From positions 48,656,408 to 48,720,407 of the forward strand of contig OZ023205.1 in the NCBI GenBank assembly GCA_963995525.1: DNA of 64,000 nucleotides. Direction: 5' to 3'. The position numbers and the translations under genes are program-made. This document shows positions 51,001-63,200 of the stretch, in pieces. The notes beneath the pieces are model-generated. The model was given only the letters and a program-made list of their open reading frames with translations. It was not told where the DNA came from and did no database searches. Position 1 is the stretch's first letter; every line of letters begins with the position of its first letter. This DNA is from Escarpia spicata. Lineage: Eukaryota > Annelida > Polychaeta > Sabellida > Siboglinidae.

Positions 51001-54000
51001 AAAATAGTTTGCTTTAAGTTTAGCAATAAATAAAAAACTACTGAGTATATATCAACAAGAAGGTATCATTTTAAAGCTCATGCTTTGTGGAAACAAAAAA
51101 GATCACGTCTTCTATAATTTTGGTGATGTCTCACATGTGGGGCAGCGTGCTTGCCCTGCCAATAAAGACATTATTTCCAGATTTCAGAACTTTTAATCAC
51201 CTACGCTTGACCATTTTGTAGATATCATGCATGACGACTCTCTAATAGTTACGTCATATCACAATGGTGTAATGTGGATTCTTTTTGATAAAACTGTTTC
51301 TAATTATTTTGTATTTCAATATCAAACAATTAACATAAATTTAAGTGTCAGCACTGTTTTTGTCAAGTATTTAGTACATTGTGAAATATGGTTTATTATA
51401 AACCATATTATAGTTGGTTTAATTTCAAAATACTTTCTATCGAAACAAATGTTTGTAGTGAGACATAATGGAGCTAATGCTGGCTTGCAATGGCTTCTAC
51501 TTGGACTCAGCCATGTGGAATGTGTGAATCAGCAGAACAACTCAGTTCAACACAATTCAGACCAAATGGAAATTTATAAATATACCAATCAATGTCCATT
51601 TGGCATGTGGATTAAATTCATTTGATAGAATTTCCTAGGCCTGTATAAATTTGATGAGGTTTTTTTCTGCCCCTGTTGTTCCTGACCGAAATACTACGAG
51701 ATTTACTAGTAAAGTATAACATTTGAATCTGGTTCAAGTTAATTTAACACAAAAAAGTTGTACAAATGAGCCGGCATGTTGTAATGGATACGGGGCACTC
51801 TGAGGGTTAGTTTTTTGGCAAAACGAATTTGAAATGAGATGAGAGTAACAATCGAACTGAAGAGGTACCTCTACGCTATTTACACACTACATGTTTGAAC
51901 AAAACTGATGGTGAAATTATTTGAGCAGGGATTAATCCATATATGACTGGAACTGTATGTGTGCATTTCTATTTTGCAGAGTGTATCTTTTATGGCTCCA
52001 AGTGAAAGTTCTGGCTTACTCAGCACCCAGATGGAGCCACCGACATTCTGGTCTTCCTCGCCCGCAGTGCCCCTAGTGATAAGTCCCATCAGTTCAATCG
52101 GGAGTCCACAAAACGAATTGTCACCATGCGCCTTGCAGTTCCTGTCGCCTGTACAAGATGACAGCACGAGTCACAACATTGCGAGATGCGACGCACTGTC
52201 ATCGCCTGTCACCACAACGATATCGCCATCTGCTGTGCAACAGCAGTACTACCCAAGCACCAAGATGTCTACGCCATCAAGCGTGTCACCACCAGACGTC
52301 TCCGCCTACTGTTCTGCAGTTGGATTGTCACATTCATCTCCTGACATGCTCGAGTCGGCTCTCCAGGACGTGTGTCATCAGAGCACAATCCCGTTTGCAC
52401 TATTCAGCGATGCATCATCTGACGTGAATGACGTGGCGCCAGTGTCAGTTCGTGTCGGTGTTCTCCAGATGCATTTTATGATGCAAAGCACAAAGTCGAA
52501 GACACGCGTCACTGAGCTTCAACAGTTTTATTCCGTGCAGGCAGCACAGTTGGAGTCGGACCACTATGCTGCGCTGTGTCACGCCCACATGACACCATGG
52601 CTCGTGCCAAACATCAACTCGTACTTCGACCAGCAGTATCATGCGCTGATCGACCGCATCGAGAAGAGTCTCCATCTGATGGAATCGCCAGGAACTACAA
52701 AAGTCCCAAGCAGCAATAAACGCAAAGCCGAATCGCAGATCATCGACATCATGCCGATAAACCATCGCAGGCCATCGACGTCGCCAACTAGTGTTGCATT
52801 GCCCGTGGTGCACAAATCGATGTGGACTTCGCCGGTGCTGAACGCTGTCGCTGTACGAATCATGACAAACTGGTACGAACGCAACAAAGAGCACCCGTAT
52901 CCGAGCTACGCCACAGCAGAGGTGATCGCAAAGGCTGGAGATGTCAGTGTCGAACAAGTCAAGAAGTGGTTTGCCAATCGCAGGATGCGTGGCAGGAATA
53001 CAAAAACCCTTACACAGATTGCCCAGCGTCGTCAGAAGAAATCTAAGTAGGCGCTATACCTGTCAGGTAGTAATCATGTACTCTTTGTACAGGGACATTT
53101 GTGGACACATGCTGCTGTAAATATGGCTTCTTTTTTGTACATATATTTATTTATTACGAGGTGATTTTTGAAGTTGTACATATGAGAATGTGTGTTAGAA
53201 TTACATTTGAAAAAAGTAATTCAGATATCTGAATAAATAAAATTCAGATTATTTCCTATGAAAGAAGTTAATGCAGGACGGAATATGGAACTTGTTATAC
53301 TCAGCTGACATAGGAAACTGCTTTGAGCTGAAACCTTCGTATTTGTACAAAGCTACATGTGTATATGGTTTTAGTACCTTGTGTAATTAAAACAGCATAA
53401 AATGGTCAACTGTGTCTGATGACTTTGTAATTTATTCGTGATGCATAGAAACCTTGATAACTTGAATAATGTTGATAACTTGAACCACGTGCCATATTTG
53501 TAACAACCCTGAGTGGTACATATCTGTAAATGAGGAAAAAAAAATCCCTAAAACCTGCAATTGAACCCATATTACCACTTGTATCCCATACATGCTCAAA
53601 AGTGCAAACTTGATATATTGATTGGACCTCACAAGACTTGACACCATCCTTTCGAGCCAGGGGCGCTGCTACTGATTACTTCTAGTTCCTGAACAGTACA
53701 TTAGCCACGATTGGCCCAAACTGGCCTACCTTTGCAGGCAATGAGAGCCTTTCTTCCATGATTCAGTGAGACAGTATGCCGGGGAGTACTGAGGCTGATG
53801 GGTGCTGTTGTGTAGCTGGGGTATGGGTAGTGACAACATTTAACACTGGTCCACGTCGATGTCCCCAACGTTCCCATCAATCTCTCCCTGGCATACTGCC
53901 TTGTTGAAGTAACGCACTCGTTGCCTGCAAAGTCAGATCAGTTTAGGTTTGGGCCAATGGTGGCTGATGTTACATGTAACATTCGGAAAGTAGAAGTAGA

Positions 54001-54159
54001 AAATGCTCACGAGAAAGGCCAGTTGTAATAACACTGCTGGCTAGTGAGAATCGTCCGACTGGTAATTACACTGTATTGTGATTTCCTGGAATTGCCCTTT
54101 GAAATTATAAGTGGTGATGACAGCAACTAAGATGAAGCGCAACTGACTGAGTCACTTTC

Positions 54160-54215
<56 letters not shown>

Positions 54216-57200
54216 CACACCTTCCTCCAACCTACCTTATCATATCTACAGTCTTCCACCCTGGAAGAGTTTTTATCAAACAATTTTTTGTTATATTTAA
54301 ATAATTTTTTGATTATTAAAACAAACATTGACCTGAATTTTTTCATTATTTCCATTTATACTTTAAATACAAAGAACTAAAAATTTGAAGTTGTGTCTTT
54401 TTTCCTGTTATTTTTTTCCTGTGACTTTCTACATTCATTTTGAGATGCCCTCTAATGTGCATGGTGTTTGCCGGAGCAGAAAGAGTCACCAGAGCCGGGT
54501 GCAGGAGGACATATCACAGAAGCAGTCCGTGGTGTTGGAGACGAGCCAAAGCACCCGCATAGTTTCGGAGGTTGGAGATACAGCTGAGGAGTTGGGATCA
54601 CCCTCCCCTCTGTGCAAGAAGGCCTTTGTCTCCATTCAGCTCGAGAAGGTCAGTTGCCTTCTTCACCCTGGTTTGCACAAACCTTGAATACACGAGTGCC
54701 GCTTGGTATCCTTACACACACAAAATATAAAAGAACTAGAGAAAGTACAGTAGCATAACTTTAATGATGAAATCACTAAGATGGAAGTCCCTAGTGCATC
54801 GCAGAAAGATCAACCGCGTAGTATTATTCTATAAATCCTTACACGCAGAGACAGATCTTCCTTTGCCACACCACATTGTTTGGTCAATCAACAACACGCG
54901 TAGTCATAGTGATAGCCATAGCCATTTATTCAGATGCCAGTCAGGACACAGGTTTACGCAAACAGCTTTTTTAAAAGACCTAAAGAACTGGAACATCCGA
55001 CTGTTGTGTCTGCAACCACGACACTTTTAAAACTAGACTGGGCAGACACATCTAAGGTTCCTGCAGTGCTGTTTCACGCACCCCGTCTCCATGTTGGCGT
55101 AATGACCTTCGGGTTTTTGCCAATTAATATGTTTACATAGATATAGACCCTTGATCTCATCCACATCACATGGTCTGTTCTCAACAAGTTTGTCCCTCCA
55201 TCCTCTGTCGTTCTCTCCTCCTGGCCTGTTCACCCCTTCCCTAGCAACATCTCTCCTCACACCAAGCCCTTAAGCCAGAGACCTATTATACAGTTATTGG
55301 AACAGGTTTTTGGAAAGTCATAGCAGGTTTTTTTGTCTTAAATTTTTCAAATACACTGTACCGTGATTTTGTGTTGGATCATAACTTGTTTTATGCAAGA
55401 AACAACACAGAGACCAATGTAGATATGAAAAGGCCAAATGGATGACGTCTATTAGGGGGTCCAGTGTGTAAGCCCTTTTTGGCACACTATGATGATTTAA
55501 GTGAACGAAATGTGGACTCTACAACCCAATGCCAGGCCTATGACTGAGCCCAATACTAGTCTCCTGAACATCAGGCTGCTAGAGAGCCCACATTTCCACA
55601 TATAACACAGCAGTAGCGATATTCCTAGAATAAATGGAAAAAACATGTACAACTGCCTTTCTAACAAGTGCCTTTGCAAATTGCCACACTGAATACCAGA
55701 CTACCTGCTGCTGACTATACTAATGGTAAAACTATAACCCCATAGGTGGGGGCAATATGCCATACGCGAGACCATGCACCTCGCTACAGCAAATGTGAAC
55801 TACTAACTATAATAACACCAACGGTGCATAATCATACTTGCAACCTAACTAAGATAGATACAATACGTTGATCCTAAATCGAAAGTGGAAAGAAGCATGC
55901 AGTCCCTTGCAGTAAAACCTCATGAACACCTCCGGTGCAAACCCTATGCTCACATTCATCTATACAATTGGGGAAATCCACTAACGATGCACAAGCAAAC
56001 TATACATTACATTTGGACGGAAAGTTGGAAGGAGGGTGGGTCGAAATTGACAAACGTCTGGTCCTGTAGACCGAAAACGGCACAGGGTCGTGGCCCAGTG
56101 TGCGCTGATTGGTGGGATCTCCCGCCGGATAAATTAGCCAATCAGCAGCCTCTGTACCGATATCATGCACAAAGTCCAGTATGCAAATTGGCTGTGCAAG
56201 AAACAACACAGAGACCAATGTAGATATGAAAAGGCCAAATGGATGATGTTTATTAGGGGGTCCAGTGTATAAGCCCTTTTTGGCACATTGTGAAGATTTT
56301 AGTGAACGAAATGTGGACTCTACAACCCAATGCTAGGCCTGTGACTGAGCCCATACTAGTCTCCTGAACATCAGGCTGCTAGAGAGCCCACATTTCCACA
56401 TATAACTCAGCAGCAGTGATATTCCTAGAACAAATGGGAAAAACATGTACAACTGATTTAGCTAACAAATGCCTTTGCAAATTGCCACACTGAATACCTG
56501 CTGCTGACTATACTAATGGTAAAACTATAACCCCATAGGTGGGGACAATAGGCCACAGGTCACCAAACATGTGACCCCCCTACATAACGACACCTGGCTA
56601 CCATGCTGGAGTACCAATATAATTTAGGCTATTCTAATATATATCTTAAACGCGTCGGACGTCCACCTGTCTGCTGCCCTGATCTGTGCATCCGATTCAC
56701 CCCTGCTGCCCCAATACGGAAGCTATGACCCTTAAACGCAGTTGTCTGGTAACCGCAGAAATCCAGTAATCGTTTCAGAGAAATATTAAACTCGCTGCGC
56801 AGCATTGGCGAACCATCTGGATAAGTAAATGAAGTGGAGTGTATCCCCCCCTCTAACTGACAGAAAATCAGGGTATATCAATGAATCAGGGACACATTCA
56901 CCTCTCACCTGGAGGGACTGTGGACCCTGTCGAGTGCTATGCTTGAAACGACGGAAAGAAATTGATATGAGATCCCCAGACAGCAACCCGTCACCCATTT
57001 GCAAACACCCTTGTACCCTACTCCTTCCTTGAAGTACCATTTCCCCCACCCGCAAATAAGCTTTGAATGTAAGCACCATCATGGCTCGCAGCATGAGACA
57101 CTTGTACCATGACGTAAAAACTGTGAGCAGAGCAAGCACAAGAAGAGTGAGCACAGGAAGAGTGAGAGGCAGGCAGACATCAGGGACCGACCCAAGATTA

Positions 57201-60200
57201 CGGGCTCCTGCCAAAACCTTGGCTACAAGAAAACAAGTAGTCGGGTCAGAAAAACCATTGATCTTATGAAAATAAGCTATTGCTGGTATGATTGAAACGA
57301 TGGATGCCGGGCAGAGCCATTAGAATGCAAGTGTGCTATGAAAAGCAAAATCGTTGATACTGACGCAGGTAGCTGCGCGGTTACATGGAGCGAACAAAAC
57401 AAACTTGTTCCAAGCCCGTTCATAGTGGGCCCACGACGATGGTGCAATGGAAGCGTGCAGGAGTAAATTCAAAGAGTCCCTAAGCTGGCCGGGGACACAC
57501 ATTGCGGCACCTTCTCTGGGTGGAGATTCGCCCAGGGTGCCAATTCTCGGAACTTGTCCACCTATGAACGGGATAATGCATCAGCAAGTGTATTAAACTG
57601 CCCCGGAACACGACGCGCTGCAAAATTAATATTAAAACGTAGGCAAGCCAACACCAGAGGACGGAGTAGTGCCATGATGTGAGGTTCCCGGGATGGATGT
57701 TTGGTTATTAATGACCGAAACAAGGGCTTCATTATCTTAATATTATGCATTAACCCAAACGTGCACTGCTGCCATGATTGGATACAATTCCAAAACAGAG
57801 ACATTGAGTGAACGCCACATCACTGGCCATAGACCACAGAAAGGCCAAAAGTAAAGCCCAGGCCTTATCTAGCTTATCACTGGGAAGCCTAGTCTCCTTC
57901 TTGACCGAATCGAGAATAATTCCCAGAAAGGGGATTGTGGTGGATGGGCCAACAGTTTTACTAGGTGCTGTGGTACCCCAAGTCGCTCGCAAAGTTCAAC
58001 AAAAGCCAGCAGATCATGATGACATTTCTCTTCTGAATGCGAAAGAATTAGAAAATCATCGATAATGTGAACCATTTCTGTCATGCCCAATTTAACCTTA
58101 GCCACCCACTCTAATGCAGTGCTGAAACATTCAAAAATGGCACAAGAACTGGAACATCCCATAGGCAGAACAGCATCCATAAAATATTGCCCCTTCCACT
58201 GAAACCCTAACATTGGCCTATCAGCTGGCGATACTGGAATTGTACGAAAGGCCGACTCTATATCCATCTTAGCCATATATATACAGGCTTCGGTGAATCT
58301 TTGATAAAAGCAATGGCATCTTGAATTGTGGCATAATGGACCGAGGACATATCCTTCGGGATATAATCATTAACCGAAGAGCCCTCTGGGTACGACAGAT
58401 GGTAAATCATCCTAAATTCCCCTGGAGTCTTCTTAGCCACCATTCCCAGGGGCGAGATTCTGTAGTTATGATAAGGTGGAGGAACAATAAAAGGTCCCAG
58501 TACATGGCCTAATAACAATTCTTTCACTATCTTGCTATCTATTACACCTGAAAATTCACTGGCAGATTTAAAATTACATATGTCCGCATCAGACTGCATT
58601 GACAACCCAAAACAACCTATGCGAAAACCATAAGAAAAACCATGAACTAGATAGTTTCACAGTCATAACCCACCAACATTTCTTGCAAGACTGAGGGGGA
58701 CACCAAGGTTGGCAACTCACTTCCTGAACCACACAGTAAGGCCGATGGTGAATTCAAACCACGAGGTCGCAAAATGGTGGAATACGAAATCTAACAAAGA
58801 CAAAGGAAATGGAAAAACGATGGCAACAATCACCTCGAATTACCAACGATCCATAGTAGTCGAACCGGATGCAGGGACGACACGAATAACAAACAGCAGA
58901 AAACTAAATAACACCAAATATAACGCAACTTAAAACGGATCGAAATTGGCAAACGTCTGGTCCTGTATGCTTTTGCAAGATGGAGTGAGGATTAGACCGA
59001 AAACGGCACAGGGTCGTGGCCCAGTGCGCGCTGATTGGTGGGATCTCCCGCCGGATAAATTAGCCAATCGGCAGCCTCTGTGCCGTTATCTTGAACAGAG
59101 TCCAGTATGCAAATCGGCTGTGCGTGATGTGCATACCATAATTTTTTTTTTCCAATAAGAAGATCAAAACAGTATTTGCATTGCTATAAGATGTGCCTTG
59201 TATTATGAATTATTATTTTTGTCGCGAGCCATGCAAGTAATCGTAGGTGAATATACATATGCATTAAGATAAATTATATATCATATTAAAAGCATTACTC
59301 ATATGCAATTTTATACTTCTTTTGCCACTCTCAAGTAACCACTGATGTGTGTAATGGATTTTTTTTCTTTTTCGGGTAAATAAAAAACAACAACAGGTAA
59401 ATTTTTAAATATCATAATCCTGGCTAAGGGCCTGTCACACTGTCTCGCCGTCTCAGTTTCAATCTTCCTCATCTCCTCTCATTCTCTGTTCTCTGTCAGT
59501 CTTTTCCCACTCATCCTATGCACATGTCCTGCCTATTCCTCACCATGTTGCTAAGAAAATGGGCTCGTAAGAAAACTCCATCATTAAACAGAAATGTAAG
59601 GTGCTTTTCAGAAAATGCACAAAGTTGCTGACATATCACAGAGGACACTATTTCCGCAGTATACCGGTAAAATTGTCCCAGTGACACCTCCTGGTATTGA
59701 CAGTTTTCAGTATACAAGATCACTTAATGAGTGAAATCAGTTTTAAATAGCAAAATCAGGCTTTTGTGCGTATAAAATATGTTGGTGAAATGGTCCTAAA
59801 TTTCTTGTTTACAATAAAAAACAAAATTGTTGATGAATCTAGTAATGTGACCTTACCTTCTTACCTCCTAATTTGCCTCCTTCCTACAGCCTCTCTCACT
59901 CCCATTTCCCCACCCGAACTTCCCTCTCTCTCACCCTCCAGCTCACTGCACAATTAAACATACCATACGCATCATAATAAAGTTTATAAATAAACTCTTT
60001 AATCTAGGGGTATGGCATCTGGTAAATCAAACATTCATGCATACAGATGTCACTTTACAAACTTTGCATTACTGTTTGTTTTTGTAATAAAGAATTCTGT
60101 TTGGGACCAGAATTTCAACAAAATATACGACGGAATGTCTGAATGGTCTATGTGTTCAGCATCCATTTTTGATGGCTTGTCAGACGTTTTGCTAGGCAAC

Positions 60201-63200
60201 AGTTCACATGATGGATAGATAAATTAGGATGGTGTGCTGCCGTTGTCACTGTTACTGTGTGAATATACATGTAGCTGAAGTCATATGACTTATAAAGTGC
60301 TATCACAAATTCTGGTTCATAAAAGTATATTTTGGCCTTCAAGATGTTAGAATAGATGCAGTATTTAATATATACTATGACTGTGTATATTTAAGGGGGG
60401 AAAGGCTGCGGAATAGGTCTTTTTCACCAGTTTCTTTACAACAATCCCAAAATTTTCTTTAAATGGTGGTAAGGGTGCTGTTTCAGTAAGTCGAATAAGC
60501 TACAAGGAGAAAGGGGCAAGGTTGTTTCAACGAGATCAATACGTTGGCAAGTTTGATTTATCAGATGACTGCCGTACTGATAATGCTACCCAGAGCTCAC
60601 ATGCTATTAGGATTGTGATGCTGAAACCGGAACGTCATGCATGATTCTGACGATGGAAACCTTGATGTCAGGCATTTTATTCACATATAGACAAACAAAT
60701 CTTCATTTTATTTCACTGGATCTTAAAGAAAATAATTTGTTGTAAAGAAATAGGCACAAAGCGAAAATTCACAAAAAATGTCAAACAATTCATTAATTGG
60801 ATAGCCAGTGCCCCTTTAATGTGTTTGTTGATTTATTTATTGATTACAGACGCCGAGTCGAAACGACATGCTGAATGACTACCTTGTGATGAAAGAGAAA
60901 ACTGGGATGAGAAACGGAACACTGGTTGAAGCCAAAACGTATGTATTTTTTGCTTTTTTATCCAAAATTGTGAGAGAAAAAAAAGTTTGTTAAATAGTGA
61001 ACATTTGTTTTTGAGATTGGTTATGTAAAATCTTGATTTGTCACTGTCATCATTATTTAAAAAAATAATTTTTAAATTACAGTGAAACAGTTAGCATGAT
61101 ATATATATATGTGTATATATATAGATACATGCATACAATGTATGTATGTATTGCAATAATTATTTTTTTACATTTCTAAAAAGTGTTTATTTCGATGCAG
61201 GAATTTGATCATCAATTTCTGTGAGAAATACTTCCTGCGAATATCACAGTACTCGATGCGCAGCCAGCTGATTGGCTACTATCACAGCATCCGCATCCTT
61301 CTTGACGAGTTTCCCGATGTCAGGTGAGTTATCTTCAACCAATCACAATGCTTATTCTTTGACACCTTTCATACAAAAATCCTTTCAAATAATTCATGCT
61401 GCTGCAAATAATACAGCACTTAGAAATATTGCAATCACATTAATCGATTAAACCAAAGGATTTTTATAACTTACTACTAATGTCCTATGTTTTTAGAGAT
61501 GTTGAAAAATTGAGCTTTTTAATGTGCTACTAATCGCAAAAAATGGGGTGACACTTAATGACATATTTTCTTTATAAAAAAATATTTTTATATTCAGGTG
61601 TAACTTTGGCAATCAGGAAATATTGATCCCTGTCAGGTTTTATCTTTCTCGGAATAATCAGAGCTTGCTATTTGCAGATTTGAGTGACAGCTAGGCAATT
61701 AAAAAAAATATTGAACTGTTGAATTCAAGATTTTTTGCTCCGTTCTTAAAACGAATTAGGTAGGTATGTATGCTAGGATACGTGTAGTTTATACTGCATA
61801 ACAAGACGTCATACTAAAAATGAATGGACAATTCCATTTAACATTGTAGCTTTGAGCACGTTCAAACCAAAGGGGCAGAGTCAACACAGCCCATAAATAT
61901 ACTGTATACATCCATGTATAGTGATTATATTTTATCATAGTGTTATATTTCAGTTGCCTCAAAACACAGGTTTATGTCCAGATACATAGCGTTATACAAA
62001 TAAAATGAATTATAATTATACTACTGCACTTCCTGTATGCCCTAGCCCCCATGTAGCTAGTAGAAAAGAAACAATACTTTTCATGTGTTTTGTAGGGACA
62101 CCTATTTCATGTTGGGTTCCTCACACAAGAAGAATGAATCCAAGCAGCACGCAATGTTGTCGGAATCTGATCCCAGGTATACTCATTAATACCATTTTTT
62201 CTGCAGAATTTAAGTTACCGTATCATACACAATAAAAGAACATATAACAGGGAAATAATATCCTCATCATTTTTTGGTTATCAAGTTTGTTTGAACAATT
62301 TTAAATAAATAATTTACTCTTGTTACGATATAATACTGTAATAATAATAACAATAAAGTAAATCATGTATAGAATACTTTTTAATTATTTATTTATATAT
62401 TTGTTACCTTTTAGTACCACGTTTATTAACTTCTTAGTAATTGTTTTAAATACTTTTTGAGTGATACAAACATTTTAATCACATAATTATTCTATGTAAC
62501 TATTTATTAATTTTACTTCTAAAACTGTATGGTACATTTTGCGGAATGGCGTAAGCAAACCACACTTGAGTCATATCAAGTCTGCCATGTGAAAATGCAT
62601 TTAATAATAATAATAAAAAGTTAGTAATTATGCTAATTAGGGCATGTACGCTTGATAGAGTGAATGCTGTACGTGAAGTTTGCTGTTTGTTGCCGGCAGA
62701 CAGTTGAAGAAGCGTATGTGCCACGTGATGTCTGCATTCGGTGAGCGGGTGCAGAACATCTGGTTCATCCCGCACTACCTGGACGTGTTGTCCATCTACA
62801 AGAACCTTGATGACAAGAACTGCAGCCAGGCCCTCTCCCACCACCTCAACATCGTGTCGGCCCTCCACGACATCCTACAGTACCTGTGCGCACATGCACG
62901 TCTCGGCACCGCGGCCGCACGCATGGGCTCACGCAACAACGCCGCGACCAACATGACAGTGCCGGCCGACTGGGGCGGCATGGAGGGCATAGGTAGGTCA
63001 AGGTCGCACCGCTCCAAGGTCGATGTTGTTGTTCCAGGTCTTCTTTCATTGCCCCAATATATATATATATACAAATATATATATATATATAACTATGTTG
63101 CCTGTTGTACGTATTGTACTGGACTGAACATTATGTAACAATAAAGATTATTATTATCATATGTTAAGTGGTTCGTCAGATTCAGTAGTTCAGATCATTC

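Larger units (their letters stand above)
36607..53975 (+). repeat. Tandem duplication, copy 2 (with homeobox gene B and insertions)
   Basis: It begins with the same LINE fragment as copy 1, directly after the end of copy 1, and ends at the same ..GGTGGCTGATGTTACA. It is longer because of a 6.9 kb inverted-repeat element, a 1.2 kb LINE fragment and a Penelope-like element. The matching backbone runs 43,752-45,690, 46,858-49,790 and 51,340-53,975. Confidence 0.88.
55398..59120 (-). mobile_element. DIRS/Ngaro-type tyrosine-recombinase retrotransposon, decayed
   Basis: On the minus strand: reverse transcriptase (LLLGHVLGPFIVPPPYHNYR; MAKMDIESAFRTIPVSPADR; DAVLPMGCSSSCAIFE; HIIDDFLILSHSEEK) from 58,605 to about 57,750 with frameshifts. 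RNase H-like end RRVPGQFNTLADALSRS near 57,570. Tyrosine recombinase start (LRDSLNLLLHASIAPSSWAH) near 57,480 and the R-box region TFKAYLRVGEMVL near 57,080. The repeats are split direct repeats in A1-internal-B1-A2-B2 order read on the minus strand, the Ngaro layout. No full ORF remains. Confidence 0.85.

Noticed and set aside
62796..63074. Minus-strand and +1 ORFs over exon 23
   Set aside because: Shadows of the GC-rich exon 23.
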